A DNA stretch of 64,000 nt from Burkholderia sp. MS389 (GTDB lineage Bacteria > Pseudomonadota > Gammaproteobacteria > Burkholderiales > Burkholderiaceae), in contig NZ_CP045996.1 in the NCBI RefSeq assembly GCF_016899425.1, positions 682,001 to 746,000 of the forward strand, in the 5' to 3' direction. The position numbers were made by a program, and so were the translations under genes. How positions within the stretch are numbered: position 1 is the stretch's first letter; each line of letters starts with the position of its first letter. The notes beneath the pieces were generated by a model. That model searched no databases and was not told the DNA's origin. It saw only the letters and a list, made by a program, of their open reading frames with translations. Of this stretch, positions 26,649-36,303 are shown piece after piece.

Positions 26649-28106
26649 TCACGCGCCCGACAGCCCGACGCACACCGGCGGCGCACGATCGCCCCACGGC
26701 GCGGCGCGTTCGAGCTGGGCGGCGAGCGAGAACAGCAGCGACTCCGCGCCGAATGCCGCCGCGAACTGGCTGCCGATCGGCAAACCTTGTTCGTCCCGGT
26801 AAAGCGGCACCGACATCGCGGGCTGGCCGGTCGCGTTGAACCAAGCGGTGAACGGCGAAAACCGATGCGACCGATCGATGACGTCGCTCAACGATTGCGC
26901 GTCGTCCACCGTCGCGAGTGCGGCCGGTGCGAGCGGCGGCATCGCGAGCGTCGGCGTCAGCAAAACGTCGTAGCGCTCCATCAACCGGCCGAACGTCCTG
27001 CCCAACGCATGGATCCAGTCGACCGCGCCCGCGTACTCGGCGCCGCTCACGTTGCCCTTTTCGCGCACGATGATGCGGGTGCGCGCCTCGATTTCGTCGT
27101 CGCGTAGCGGCGCGTGTCGCTGAGCGCCGATCGTGTCGAGCAGTGCGCGCGTTTGCGCGCCGATGATCGTGAACACGTGGCCATAGAAAGCGGCCGAATC
27201 GACGGGACTGTCGAGCGGCTCGACGTCATGTCCGAGCGAGCGCAGCAACGCGACGGTATGGTCCAGTGCGGCTCGGCATGCCGGATGAAGCGGCCAGGGC
27301 GGCGCGTGCTCGATCACGGCGATTCTCAGCGGCCGCGGATCGCGCTGCGTGGCCGCGAGAAACGTGTCGGCCTGGTGCGGCGACGCATAGGGCGCGCCGA
27401 TATCGGCGCCGGCGGTCAGGTCCAGCAACGCGGCGCTGTCGCGCACCGAGCGCGTGATCGCGTGGTTGATGCCCATGCCGGCCCATCCCTCGCCGATCAT
27501 CGGGCCATTCGGCGTTCGGCCGCGCGTCGGCTTCAACCCGAATACGCCGCAACAGGAAGCGGGCACCCGCAACGAGCCGCCGCCGTCGTTGCCGTGCGCG
27601 AACGGCAGCACGCGGGCGGCGACGAGCGCCGCCGCGGCGCCGCTCGAACCGCCGGCGCTCACGTGCGGATGCCACGGATTGCGCGTGACGCCGAAACGCG
27701 CGGACGACGTGCAATAAGACGTGCCCAGTTCCGGCGACAACGAGGTCCCCGCGATCGGTATGCCGGCCCGCCGCAGCCGCGCCACGAGTTCGCCGTCGAA
27801 GTCCGGCCGGTAGTCGCCGAACAAAAACGATCCGTTCGACATCCGCGCGCCGCGCACCGGCATGAACAGGTCCTTGATCAGCGTCGGGACGCCGGCGAGT
27901 ATGCTTTCGCGCCCGGTGACGGACGACGCGGCCTGTCTCGCCGAGTCGTCGAGTCGTTCCGCCACGGCATTCAGCGCGGGGTTGAGCGTATCGAGACTGG
28001 CGAGCACGGCGTCCAGCAATTCGGTCGGCCGTACTTCTTTTGCACGGACGAGCGCTGCGAGCGCGATGCCGTCGTGCGTGGCGATGAGCGTCTGAAAATC
28101 TTTCAT
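26649..28106 (-). CDS. Amidase (amidase-signature family)
   Basis: A 485-residue amidase with the Ser-cisSer-Lys machinery: the Lys is in GVPTLIKDLFMP near residue 78, and the Gly/Ser-rich signature VSAGGSSGAAAALVAARVLPFAHGNDGGGS begins near residue 150. It hydrolyses an amide bond in the cytoplasm. It is the last gene of a porin-like / MFS / amidase group on the minus strand, with only 36 bases to the MFS gene, so the three probably take up and hydrolyse one amide-containing compound. That substrate is not known. Confidence 0.88.
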   Translation of the reverse strand: MKDFQTLIATHDGIALAALVRAKEVRPTELLDAVLASLDTLNPALNAVAERLDDSARQAASSVTGRESILAGVPTLIKDLFMPVRGARMSNGSFLFGDYRPDFDGELVARLRRAGIPIAGTSLSPELGTSYCTSSARFGVTRNPWHPHVSAGGSSGAAAALVAARVLPFAHGNDGGGSLRVPASCCGVFGLKPTRGRTPNGPMIGEGWAGMGINHAITRSVRDSAALLDLTAGADIGAPYASPHQADTFLAATQRDPRPLRIAVIEHAPPWPLHPACRAALDHTVALLRSLGHDVEPLDSPVDSAAFYGHVFTIIGAQTRALLDTIGAQRHAPLRDDEIEARTRIIVREKGNVSGAEYAGAVDWIHALGRTFGRLMERYDVLLTPTLAMPPLAPAALATVDDAQSLSDVIDRSHRFSPFTAWFNATGQPAMSVPLYRDEQGLPIGSQFAAAFGAESLLFSLAAQLERAAPWGDRAPPVCVGLSGA

Positions 28107-28142
28107 GGGTCTAGGGTTCGGGAACGGGAAAACGTGAATGGG

Positions 28143-29375
28143 TTATGCGTCGTCGCGACGGCGAAGCGCCGGCAACAACCACGACAACGCGGCGACGGCC
28201 GTGCCCGCCGCAATCGCGAACACCGCCGCGCGCAATCCGCCGAATGCCTGCGCACAGCCGAGCACGACGAGCGGGCTGACGAACTGGCCCAGATAGAGCG
28301 CGGCCGTGAAACCGCCGAGGCCGCGGCCGCGCATCGCGAGCGACAGCGTGCGCATTAGCGGCAGGATCGCATTGGGCACCAGCATGCCGCCGCCGAAGCC
28401 GTGAATCACGACCGCCACGACGATGGCCGGCACCGTATGCGCGCGGGCCAGCAAGAACAGGCCCGCCGCGAGCAGCGCCAGGAGCACGACGTTGACGAAG
28501 CGGCGGCCGAGCGCGTCGCGCAACCATGGCCACGCGATCGAACCGGCCAGCGTCGACAGCAGGCCGACGCCCGCGACCGCACCGATCATCGTCGACGAGC
28601 GCTGGCCGATGTCGACCATCAGCTGCGGCATCTGCACCGGCACCACGAACGAACTGACCATGCCGATGCAGATCAACCCGTAGCCGACCGCGAGCGTCGG
28701 CGCGAGCCGGTTGCCGGCCGGCGGCGTGCCGTTGTCGGCCGGCCCGGCGGGCTGACCGTCGCGCAGCGGTTCCCACAGCACGGTCGCAATCGCCGGCACG
28801 AGCAGGATCGGCAACAGGTACAGATAGAACGGGTAGCGCCACGCGTGCTCGCCGGCCGCGCCGCCGAGCACGAAAAACACCGTGCCGACGATACCGATCG
28901 TGACGACCTGCCGGTTCACGTAGCGCACCCGCTGTTCGCCATGCCAGTAATCGCCGATCAGCGTCGTGCAGCAGGTCATCACGCACGCTTCCGCCGCGCC
29001 GAGCGCGAGCCGGCACACGAGGATCGCGGCGAGGCTGTCGAGCCACGCCGGCGCCGCGCCGACGAGCCCGTACACGAGCGTCGCGAGCAACAGCAACATC
29101 TTGCGTCCGACGCGATCGGCCAGCCAGCCGGCGAGCGGCGCGCACAGCGCGATCGCGAGCGCGGGGCCCGTCGCGATGAGCGGCACGAGCGCGGCCATGC
29201 GCGGGTCGGCCGGCACGAATTCGGCCGCGAGTTTCGGCAGGATCGGCGCGATCATGACCGCGCCCATCACGGTGAGACTGCTGCCGAGCAGCAGTACGGC
29301 GCCCTGGCGGGTACCGGCCTGCCGGGCGGCACGCGGGTAGGCGGGCGCGGATTGCGTTGAGGAAAGCGGATTCAT
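28143..29375 (-). CDS. MFS transporter (DHA1-like)
   Basis: A 410-residue, 12-segment transporter with the MFS loop motif GWLADRVGRKMLLL after segment 2. The ATG at 29375 (MNPLSSTQSAPAYPRAARQ) was chosen because in-frame codons upstream run into the porin-like gene's end. It lies 22 bases after that gene and 36 before the amidase, so all three look co-transcribed. DHA1 proteins are often exporters but many serve uptake; the direction here is undetermined. Confidence 0.82.
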   Translation of the reverse strand: MNPLSSTQSAPAYPRAARQAGTRQGAVLLLGSSLTVMGAVMIAPILPKLAAEFVPADPRMAALVPLIATGPALAIALCAPLAGWLADRVGRKMLLLLATLVYGLVGAAPAWLDSLAAILVCRLALGAAEACVMTCCTTLIGDYWHGEQRVRYVNRQVVTIGIVGTVFFVLGGAAGEHAWRYPFYLYLLPILLVPAIATVLWEPLRDGQPAGPADNGTPPAGNRLAPTLAVGYGLICIGMVSSFVVPVQMPQLMVDIGQRSSTMIGAVAGVGLLSTLAGSIAWPWLRDALGRRFVNVVLLALLAAGLFLLARAHTVPAIVVAVVIHGFGGGMLVPNAILPLMRTLSLAMRGRGLGGFTAALYLGQFVSPLVVLGCAQAFGGLRAAVFAIAAGTAVAALSWLLPALRRRDDA

Positions 29376-29397
29376 CGACGGCTCCCGAATCGGAACA

Positions 29398-30336
29398 TCA
29401 GAACGACAGCGCGGCACGCAGCGCGATCTGGTAACCCTGCGCGCGGTTCCGCGCGCCGAATTCCTTGTACGCATGCAGCCAGACCGCGGGCTTGCCCGGC
29501 TCGACGTAACTGATCGCCGGGCCCAGCGCATTCACGCGCGCGCGGTTGCCGTCGATGGTCGGGCCGTGGTCGTTGCTCAACTGCCGCTCGATGTAGCCGC
29601 CCAGGCCCGCCGTGAAAGGGCCGATGTGCTGGCCGAGCGCGAATTCCTGGCGGAACCCGGTGCCGCTGCGATAGTTCGTCGCGCGGTTGGTCGTGTTCTG
29701 ATCGATCTCGATGCTGGTCGAGATTTCGAATCCGCTATCGGTGATGTACGTCGCGCCGATGATCGGCGAGAAGGTCCAGTGGTTGACGCCCGGATTGAAG
29801 AGCCGCGTGGCGCGATACGCACCGGTCGGCGCCTGCACCTGCAGCGCGACGTTGACGAACAGGTTCGGCGAGGTCCATGCGAGGATCAGCGGCTGGAAGT
29901 CCGCATCGCCGATGTTGGTCGGATCGGCCGACATCGCGAGCGTGCCGGCCGGCGTCGGCACGTTCACGTGGCCGTTCAGGTTCAGGAACGGCACGACCGC
30001 GCCGAAGCCGACGTTCGCGCCGAACAGTTTCGCGTTCGTCATCCGGATGTACGCGAGGCTCCAGGACGCGACCGTCAGCGAGAAGTCGGTGTTGCCGCCG
30101 TTGCGGATCGTGCGGGTCGAGTAGTACGCGAAGCGCGTGGCGAGCGTGCCGTTCGGCGTGGGCGGCGGCGTGATGCCCGCGCCGAAATCGAATACGCCGA
30201 ACGGCGTGATCGGACCGTCGTTTTCGAGCGCGTGGGCGTGCTGGCAGGCGAGCGTGGCCGCCAACGTGCCGATCGCGACGGCGGTGGTGCGTGTGCGGCA
30301 GCGCCGCACGCCGTGCGGACGTCTGAGGATTTCCAT
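29398..30336 (-). CDS. Outer-membrane protein of the phenol-degradation MetA type (SphA-like)
   Basis: A 312-residue protein with an N-terminal export signal ending ACQHAHALENDG, followed by alternating aromatic/polar strands (FAYYSTRTIRNGGNTDFSL, NVALQVQAPTGAYRATRLFNPGVNHWTFSPIIGATYI, SIEIDQNTTNRATNYRSGTGFRQEF) that match the Phenol_MetA_deg/COG4313 beta-barrel family. It ends in a terminal Phe as usual for outer-membrane barrels. It is first of the porin-MFS-amidase group and likely admits its substrate. An AraC regulator lies just upstream on the same strand. Confidence 0.8.
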   Translation of the reverse strand: MEILRRPHGVRRCRTRTTAVAIGTLAATLACQHAHALENDGPITPFGVFDFGAGITPPPTPNGTLATRFAYYSTRTIRNGGNTDFSLTVASWSLAYIRMTNAKLFGANVGFGAVVPFLNLNGHVNVPTPAGTLAMSADPTNIGDADFQPLILAWTSPNLFVNVALQVQAPTGAYRATRLFNPGVNHWTFSPIIGATYITDSGFEISTSIEIDQNTTNRATNYRSGTGFRQEFALGQHIGPFTAGLGGYIERQLSNDHGPTIDGNRARVNALGPAISYVEPGKPAVWLHAYKEFGARNRAQGYQIALRAALSF

Positions 30337-30347
30337 CGTGCCGTTCC

Positions 30348-30370
30348 CCGTACAGTTGAAATGTGTACGG
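30348..30370. promoter_or_regulatory. Inverted repeat before the porin-like gene
   Basis: CCGTACA, nine bases, TGTACGG: perfect 7-base arms directly upstream of the porin-like ATG. It may be an operator for the adjacent AraC protein or an untranslated-leader hairpin. Confidence 0.45.
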
Positions 30371-30414
30371 AGTCTAGGAACGTCAAAATCCGGCGCGTTA
30401 TCCGCTTTTGGTAA

Positions 30415-31425
30415 TTATCGCGGCGGGCGTTTGAGCGTGTCGGACGGCAGTTCGCCGAACAGTTCCCGGTAGTGCGACGCGAACCGGCTCAGGTGCCAGA
30501 AGCCCCAGCGGCACGCGACGTCGCTGACCGACGTGCTCGCCGGGGAATGTTCGCGCAGTTCGCGGCGCACCGCGTTCAGCCGCAGCACGCGCAGGTACCA
30601 CGCGGGGTGCGTGCCGAGGATTTCCTCGAAGCAATACTGCAATTTGCGCCGGCTCGCGCCGACTTCGCGGCATACGTCGAGCACCGTCAACGGCACATCG
30701 GGCCGTGCCGCGACGAGTTCGCGCACGCGATCGACGACGCGGTGCCGCGCGGATGGATCGAGCCGCACGGGGCGGCCGGCGGCTTCCATCGCGTGCACGA
30801 GTTCGACCAGGATGGCGTCGCGCAGCGACTTGCGCGTGTGCGGCCGGGCGAGCGGGCGCTCCGGTGTATCGCACGCCCCGAAGCCGGCCACCAGCAACGA
30901 GGTCAGTGCGTGATGGCGTGCGGCGGGCACCCGCAGGATGCGGGTTTCGTTCGACGATACGCGGTCGCCGTCTTCGTCCTGATCGCCGAGCCACGCCAGT
31001 TGGTGCAGCGTGTCGTTGGGCACCGTCAACAGCACGACGTCCTGATGGTCGGGCGTGCGCAGTTCCGGCAGCGAGGTGCCGCCGGAGACGAGCAAGGCCT
31101 TGTCGCGCAGCAGCGCGCCGCCGCAGAAGCCGGCGCCGGCGGTTTCCAGCGGGATGCTGAACGACGTGCTGCCGGCGCACTGGTCGCCGCGCTTGAGCAG
31201 CGCGCGGTTCACGCGTTCGCGCAGCAACTGCATGCCGTCGAAGCGGATTTCATGCAGCGTGCCATGGAACGGCCCGGGCGACAGCTGATCGAGCCGGATC
31301 GACCAGCCGTGCGTGCATTCCGCGTGGGTATCGACATCCTCGCTGGCGAAGCGCCGGATCAACGGCAGCGCGTCAGGCGCGGTGTCGGCAAGGCTTGCGG
31401 CGGACGACAGCGGAGCGGAATGCAT
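30415..31425 (-). CDS. AraC-family transcriptional regulator
   Basis: A 336-residue regulator. The N-terminal two thirds form an EutR/OruR-like sensor domain (FHGTLHEIRFDGMQLLRERVNRALL), and the last 100 residues the double HTH: VLDVCREVGASRRKLQYCFEEILGTHPAWYLRVLRLNAVRREL and VSDVACRWGFWHLSRFASHYRELFGELPSDTL. The ATG at 31425 is preferred to in-frame codons far upstream. It precedes the porin-MFS-amidase genes by 78 bases and probably activates them. Confidence 0.85.
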   Translation of the reverse strand: MHSAPLSSAASLADTAPDALPLIRRFASEDVDTHAECTHGWSIRLDQLSPGPFHGTLHEIRFDGMQLLRERVNRALLKRGDQCAGSTSFSIPLETAGAGFCGGALLRDKALLVSGGTSLPELRTPDHQDVVLLTVPNDTLHQLAWLGDQDEDGDRVSSNETRILRVPAARHHALTSLLVAGFGACDTPERPLARPHTRKSLRDAILVELVHAMEAAGRPVRLDPSARHRVVDRVRELVAARPDVPLTVLDVCREVGASRRKLQYCFEEILGTHPAWYLRVLRLNAVRRELREHSPASTSVSDVACRWGFWHLSRFASHYRELFGELPSDTLKRPPR

Positions 31426-31639
31426 GGGGAGTGGGGCGGTGGACGAGGCGTCCGCCGACAATGCGCACACAAATTCCGGTTGGCAATGCGTTTTTACCCG
31501 GGGCCGCGGGTGCGGTGCCGCCGCGGATGACGGGACGCCGCGTCGGGCATGCATGATTCGGTATGGCGCCCGCACCCGCAAGGACCCGCCAGCGGGCGCG
31601 GAACGCGCAACGGGAAATCGAACGCGCGGCGACGCCGGT

Positions 31640-33112
31640 TCAGTCGAGCCCGCCCTGGCACAGATACTTGATCGACAGATAGTCGTCGAGGCCATAACGC
31701 GAGCCTTCGCGACCATAGCCCGATTCCTTCACGCCGCCGAACGGCGCGGCCTCGCTCGCGAGCGCGCCTTCGTTGATCCCGACGATGCCGGTTTCGAGCC
31801 GCGCCGACACGCGCGCGATGCGCCGCACGTTCTGCGTGTAGAAATACGCGGCGAGCCCGAACGGCGTGTCGTTCGCGGCGTCGACCGCTTCGTCCTCCGT
31901 ATCGAACCGGAACAGCGCGGCGACCGGGCCGAAGGTTTCCTCGCAGGTCAGCTGCATGTCGGCGGTGGCGTCGGCGAGCACGGTCGGCGCGTAATAGTTC
32001 GCACCGAGCTCGGTCAGGCGCTTGCCGCCCGTCAGCACGCGCGCGCCGCGTTCGACGGCATCGCCGACGTGCCGCGCGATCTTGTCGACCGCGCGCGCGT
32101 TGATCATCGGGCCGATCTGCGCGGCCGGGTCCGTCGCCGGCGCAACCTTCAGCGCGGCGACGCGCGCGGCGAGCTTCGCGGCGAATGCATCGTAGACGCC
32201 GGCCTGCACGTACACGCGATTCGGCGACACGCACGTCTGCCCGCCGTTGCGGAACTTGGCGGCCATCAGCCCGTCGACCGCGGCATCGAGCTCCGCATCG
32301 TCGAACACGATGAACGGTGCATTGCCGCCCAACTCCAGCGACAGCTTCTTCAACGTCGCCGCCGAGTCGCGCGCGAGCAGCTTGCCGACGGCCGTCGAGC
32401 CGGTGAACGTGATCTTGCGCACGCGGCCGTCGGCGAGCCAGTCGGCCGCGGCTTCCACGCCGCGTTCGCGCGACGCGGTAATCAGGTTCAGCACGCCGGC
32501 CGGTACGCCGGCTTCCTGCGCGAGAAACGCGAGCGCGAGCGCGGTCAGCGGCGTGTCCTCCGCCGGCTTCGCGACGACCGTGCAGCCGGCCGCGAGCGCG
32601 GGTGCGATCTTGCGCGCGATCATCGCGAGCGGGAAATTCCACGGCGTGATCGCCGCGACGACGCCGATCGGCTCCTTCACCGCGCTGAGCCGCTTGCCGC
32701 GCTGCTGCTGCGGGATCAGGTCGCCGTACGTGCGCGTCGCTTCCTCGGCGAACCACAGCACGTACGACGCACCGTACGCGACTTCGCCGCGCGCTTCGGC
32801 AAGCGGCTTGCCCTGTTCGCGCGACATCAGCTTCGCGAGATCGTCGGTGTGCGCGACGATCGCCGCATGCCAGGCACGCAGGATCGCGGCGCGTTCGCGC
32901 GCGGGCGTCGCGCGCCACGCGGGCAGCGCGCGGGCCGCCGCGTCGGTCGCCGCGCGGGCGTCGGCGGCGCCGCTGTCGGGTGCGTGGGCAACGGTATCGA
33001 GCGTGGCCGGATCGGTGACGGCGAAGCGGCGGCCGTCGAGCGCATCGCGCCAGGCGCCGTCGATCAGGTTGGCGGTGCGGACGAGTTCGGTTCGGGACAG
33101 CGTAAGCGGCAT
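31640..33112 (-). CDS. Succinate-semialdehyde dehydrogenase-like aldehyde dehydrogenase (GabD type)
   Basis: A 490-residue NAD(P)-dependent aldehyde dehydrogenase. TPWNFPLAMIARKIAPALAAGC and FTGSTAVGK mark the cofactor fold, the general base Glu is in LELGGNAPFIVF, and the nucleophile Cys in GQTCVSPNR. The end GVKESGYGREGSRYGLDDYLSIKYLC is the GabD pattern. The ATG at 33112 starts MPLTLSRTELVRT. It shares strand and neighbourhood with an Lrp regulator and a class III aminotransferase, so it probably oxidises the semialdehyde made by that transaminase (succinate or glutarate semialdehyde). Confidence 0.87.
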   Translation of the reverse strand: MPLTLSRTELVRTANLIDGAWRDALDGRRFAVTDPATLDTVAHAPDSGAADARAATDAAARALPAWRATPARERAAILRAWHAAIVAHTDDLAKLMSREQGKPLAEARGEVAYGASYVLWFAEEATRTYGDLIPQQQRGKRLSAVKEPIGVVAAITPWNFPLAMIARKIAPALAAGCTVVAKPAEDTPLTALALAFLAQEAGVPAGVLNLITASRERGVEAAADWLADGRVRKITFTGSTAVGKLLARDSAATLKKLSLELGGNAPFIVFDDAELDAAVDGLMAAKFRNGGQTCVSPNRVYVQAGVYDAFAAKLAARVAALKVAPATDPAAQIGPMINARAVDKIARHVGDAVERGARVLTGGKRLTELGANYYAPTVLADATADMQLTCEETFGPVAALFRFDTEDEAVDAANDTPFGLAAYFYTQNVRRIARVSARLETGIVGINEGALASEAAPFGGVKESGYGREGSRYGLDDYLSIKYLCQGGLD

Positions 33113-33223
33113 GACAGTTCCTTGAATGAAGCGGTTCGGCGGCAACGACAACGACGGCGGAGCGGGCGCGCGACGACCCCACGCGGACAGCGGGCTGCCG
33201 CGTTCAGGGGTGTCGCGCGTACG

Positions 33224-33715
33224 TCAGTGACGTTCGCCGAACAGCGATTCGAGCGGGTAATGCCGTTTGACGAACGGCGATTTGATGATCACGTAACTGA
33301 AATACTTCTCGATGCCGATGTTCTGCTCGAGCAGCCCTTCGACGATCGTCTGGTAATGGCTCACGCTGCGCGTGATGAACTTCAGCAGATAGTCGTAGCC
33401 GCCGCTCGCGAGGTGGCATTCGACGATCTCGTCGACGTTGCGGATCGCCGCGACGAAGCGGTCGAAATCCTCGCGCCGGTGGTCGGCCAGCGTGACCTCG
33501 GTAAACACGACCTGCACGTCGCCGAGTTTCTCGAGCTGGATGTGCGCGCCGTAGCCGCCGATGTAGCCGGCCTTCTCGAGCCGCTTCACGCGGATCAGGC
33601 ATGGACTGGGCGACAGCCCGACCGCATCGGCCAGCTCGACGTTGGTCATGCGGCCGCGCTTCTGCAACTGGGAGAGGATGCGCAGGTCGATGCGATCCAG
33701 CTTGCTGTCCGTCAT
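33224..33715 (-). CDS. Lrp/AsnC-family transcriptional regulator
   Basis: A 163-residue regulator: HTH LDRIDLRILSQLQKRGRMTNVELADAVGLSPSPCLIRVKRLEKAGYI, then the RAM effector domain with DVQVVFTEVTL and VEECHLASGGYDYLL-like VECHLASGGYDYLLKF. The start is uncertain: ATG at 33715 is chosen; GTG 33721 and an upstream TTG are in frame and no ribosome site is decisive. It lies between the aldehyde dehydrogenase and the aminotransferase and may respond to their amine or amino-acid substrate. Its DNA site was not identified with certainty. Confidence 0.9.
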   Translation of the reverse strand: MTDSKLDRIDLRILSQLQKRGRMTNVELADAVGLSPSPCLIRVKRLEKAGYIGGYGAHIQLEKLGDVQVVFTEVTLADHRREDFDRFVAAIRNVDEIVECHLASGGYDYLLKFITRSVSHYQTIVEGLLEQNIGIEKYFSYVIIKSPFVKRHYPLESLFGERH

Positions 33716-33800
33716 GTTCACGTGAGAAGGCAAAAATGGAATGTCCGGTTACTTTAGAGTCGAACGATGGCGGCCACAAGCCCGGCTTTCCCTTGTCCGG

Positions 33801-35201
33801 TCAGGCCGGCTGCGCGTGCGCGGCGTCGAGCGCGCGCTGCACGCCCGCATCGGCCAGCACGTCGTCGAGCGTCTTGCGCACGCGTTCGAACAGCAGGTCG
33901 AACTCGCCCGCGGTGAAGCTCAGCGCCGGCGCGAAGCCGAGCACGCCGTCGCCGAACGCGCGGAACACCACGCCGTTCGCGTACGCGGCGGCCGCGATCT
34001 TGTCGGGCACGTTCAGCGCCGGGTCGAAGCGCGTCTTGTGCGCCTTGTCGGCCACCAGTTCGAGCGCGCCGAGCAGGCCGACCGAACGTGCGTCGCCGAC
34101 GAGCGGATGCGCGCGCAGCGCGTCGAGCCCCGCGGCGAAGCGCGGCGCCAGCGCCTGGCCGTTCGCGAGCAGCCCGCCTTCGTGATAGAGCTTCAGCACC
34201 TCGAGGCCGATCGCCGCGCTCACCGGGTGCGCGGAATACGTATGGCCGTGGCCGACCACCGGCGCATCGGCGCGGTCGCCCGCGATCCCCTCGTAGATTT
34301 CGTCGGACATCAGCACCGCGCCCATCGGCGCATAGCCGGCGGTCAGGCCCTTCGCGACCGTCATCAGGTCCGGATCGACCTGCTCGGCCTCGCAGGCGAA
34401 CAGCGGGCCGGTGCGGCCGAAGCCGGTGATCACCTCGTCGGCGACGAACAGGATGCCGAGACGCCGGCACGCGTTGCGCATCGCCTTCAGCCAGCCGGCC
34501 GGCGGCACGATCACGCCGCCGGAACCCTGCACCGGCTCGCAGAAGAACGCGGCGACGTTGTCCGCGCCGAGTTCGGCGACCTTCGCTTCGAGCGCGGCGA
34601 CCGACGCGGCGATCAGCGCCTGCGGATCGTCGCCGAGCGGATGGCGGTACGGGTAGGGCGACGGAATATGGTGCTGGTCCGCGCGCGGCAGGTCGAAATG
34701 ACGGTGGAACGCGGGCAGTGCGGTGAGGCCGGCGCCGACCGACGACGAACCGTGATAGCCGCGTTCCAGCGCGATCATCTGCTTCTTCGACGGGCGGCCG
34801 GTCGCGTTGAAATAATGCGTGATGAAACGGATCGCGGAATCGACCGCGTCCGAACCGCCGAGCGTGAAGTACACGCGGTTCAGCGACGGCGGCGCGAGCG
34901 CGGCGAGCCGTTCGGCGAGTTCGATCGCCGGCTGCGAGCCGAAGTGGAAATAACCGGTCGCGTAGGGCAGCTTCGCCATCTGGTCGGCGGCGGCCTTCAC
35001 GATGCTGTCGCGGCCGTAACCGACGTTCACGCACCACAGGCCCGAGAACGCGTCGAGCAGCGTGTGGCCCGCGGCGTCGCGCAGGAACACGCCGTCCGCG
35101 GATTCCAGCACGGTGACGCCGCGCGCCTCGTGCGCACGGTAGTTGACGACGGGGTGGATCAGATGTTGACGATCGGCTTCGATCAGCGCGGCTTGGTTCA
35201 T
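33801..35201 (-). CDS. Class III omega-aminotransferase (putrescine/beta-alanine:pyruvate type)
   Basis: A 466-residue fold-type I class III transaminase. GYFHFGSQPAIELAERLAAL and LGGSDAVDSAIRF bind PLP phosphate, DEVITGFGRTG contains the conserved Asp, and the aldimine Lys lies in LMTVAKGLTAGYAPMGAV near residue 290. The sequence resembles SpuC-type putrescine or omega-amino acid:pyruvate transaminases. It is upstream of the Lrp and GabD-like genes on the same strand; together they would convert an omega-amino compound to a dicarboxylate. Confidence 0.88.
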   Translation of the reverse strand: MNQAALIEADRQHLIHPVVNYRAHEARGVTVLESADGVFLRDAAGHTLLDAFSGLWCVNVGYGRDSIVKAAADQMAKLPYATGYFHFGSQPAIELAERLAALAPPSLNRVYFTLGGSDAVDSAIRFITHYFNATGRPSKKQMIALERGYHGSSSVGAGLTALPAFHRHFDLPRADQHHIPSPYPYRHPLGDDPQALIAASVAALEAKVAELGADNVAAFFCEPVQGSGGVIVPPAGWLKAMRNACRRLGILFVADEVITGFGRTGPLFACEAEQVDPDLMTVAKGLTAGYAPMGAVLMSDEIYEGIAGDRADAPVVGHGHTYSAHPVSAAIGLEVLKLYHEGGLLANGQALAPRFAAGLDALRAHPLVGDARSVGLLGALELVADKAHKTRFDPALNVPDKIAAAAYANGVVFRAFGDGVLGFAPALSFTAGEFDLLFERVRKTLDDVLADAGVQRALDAAHAQPA

Positions 35202-35364
35202 GGGAAGGCGGGACTCTCGTCAGGTGTCAGCGGTGAGTTCATGCTAACGGGCGAGAATTCCGCATGCGTCTTCAATTTGCGGCCTGAAACGTATGCGCGC
35301 GGCGTTTGTGCGGGGCGCTTCGGCATTTTCTGCTGCGCGCCCGGCGGGCCGGGCGCGCAGCAGG

Positions 35365-36291
35365 TCAGTAGCCGCGCGTACGATCGACGACGCCGATCAT
35401 CGGCTGCCCCGCGCGATGGCGCGCGAGGTTCGCGAGCACCGCGTCGACCGCGGTGTCGGGCCGCGTCGCGCTGGCGATGTGCGGCGTGATGCGAATGCGC
35501 GGATGCGTCCAGAACGGATGGCCGGCCGGCAGCGGTTCGGGGTCCGTCACGTCGAGGATCGCGCTGTCGACGCGGCCGCTCGCGAGCGCCGCGAGCAGCG
35601 CGGCTTCATCGAGTTGCGGGCCGCGCCCGACCTGCACGAGCGACGCGCCGGCCGGTAGCGCGTCGAACACGCGTGCGCCGAGCAGCCCGCGCGTGCTGTC
35701 GGTGAGCGGCAGCAGGCAGATCAGGATGTCGGTGCGGGCGAGGAACGCGTCGAGCGCCGCATCGCCCGCGTAGCAGTCGATGCCGTCGAGCGTGCGCGGC
35801 GTGCGGCTCCAGCCGGCGCACGGGAAACCGAAGCGCCGCAGCGTGTCGAGCACGGCCTGGCCGAGCGTGCCGAGCCCGAGCACGCCGACGCGCCGCGACG
35901 CGGCCGCGCGTACGGGATGCTCGCGCCACACCTGGTCGCGCTGCTGCGTCGCATAGTCGAACAGGTCGCGATGGATCGTCAGCACGGCCTGCGTCACGTA
36001 TTCGACCATCCCTTCGACGATGCCCGGCTCGATCATCCGCACGACGGGGATGTGCGAAGGCACGCGCGACAGGTCGAACTGGTCGATGCCGGCGCCGACC
36101 GAGAACACGACTTCGAGATTCGGCAGCAGCCCGACCGGATCGTCCGGCGGCTGCCAGGCGGCGAGATAGCGGACGGCCGCGGCGTCGCCGAGGTCCGGCC
36201 AGATCCGGAACGGCAGGTCGGGCGCCTGTTGCGCGAAGCGTGCCGCCCACTGCGCGCCGCGCACCGGGTCGGCCTTGTACAGGAAGCTCAT
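35365..36291 (-). CDS. D-2-hydroxyacid dehydrogenase (GhrA-like)
   Basis: A 308-residue dehydrogenase with the NAD(P) motif VGVLGLGTLGQAV near residue 138, the substrate Arg in QVGRGPQLDE near 230, Glu in DVTDPEPLP and the catalytic His in RITPHIAS near 280. It matches the glyoxylate/hydroxypyruvate reductase A group. Only 12 bases separate its start from the stop of the GNAT gene, so both are one transcript. It may reduce a 2-oxo acid formed in the surrounding pathway, or supply NADP. Confidence 0.88.
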   Translation of the reverse strand: MSFLYKADPVRGAQWAARFAQQAPDLPFRIWPDLGDAAAVRYLAAWQPPDDPVGLLPNLEVVFSVGAGIDQFDLSRVPSHIPVVRMIEPGIVEGMVEYVTQAVLTIHRDLFDYATQQRDQVWREHPVRAAASRRVGVLGLGTLGQAVLDTLRRFGFPCAGWSRTPRTLDGIDCYAGDAALDAFLARTDILICLLPLTDSTRGLLGARVFDALPAGASLVQVGRGPQLDEAALLAALASGRVDSAILDVTDPEPLPAGHPFWTHPRIRITPHIASATRPDTAVDAVLANLARHRAGQPMIGVVDRTRGY

Positions 36292-36303
36292 CGTCGGTGT
36301 CCT

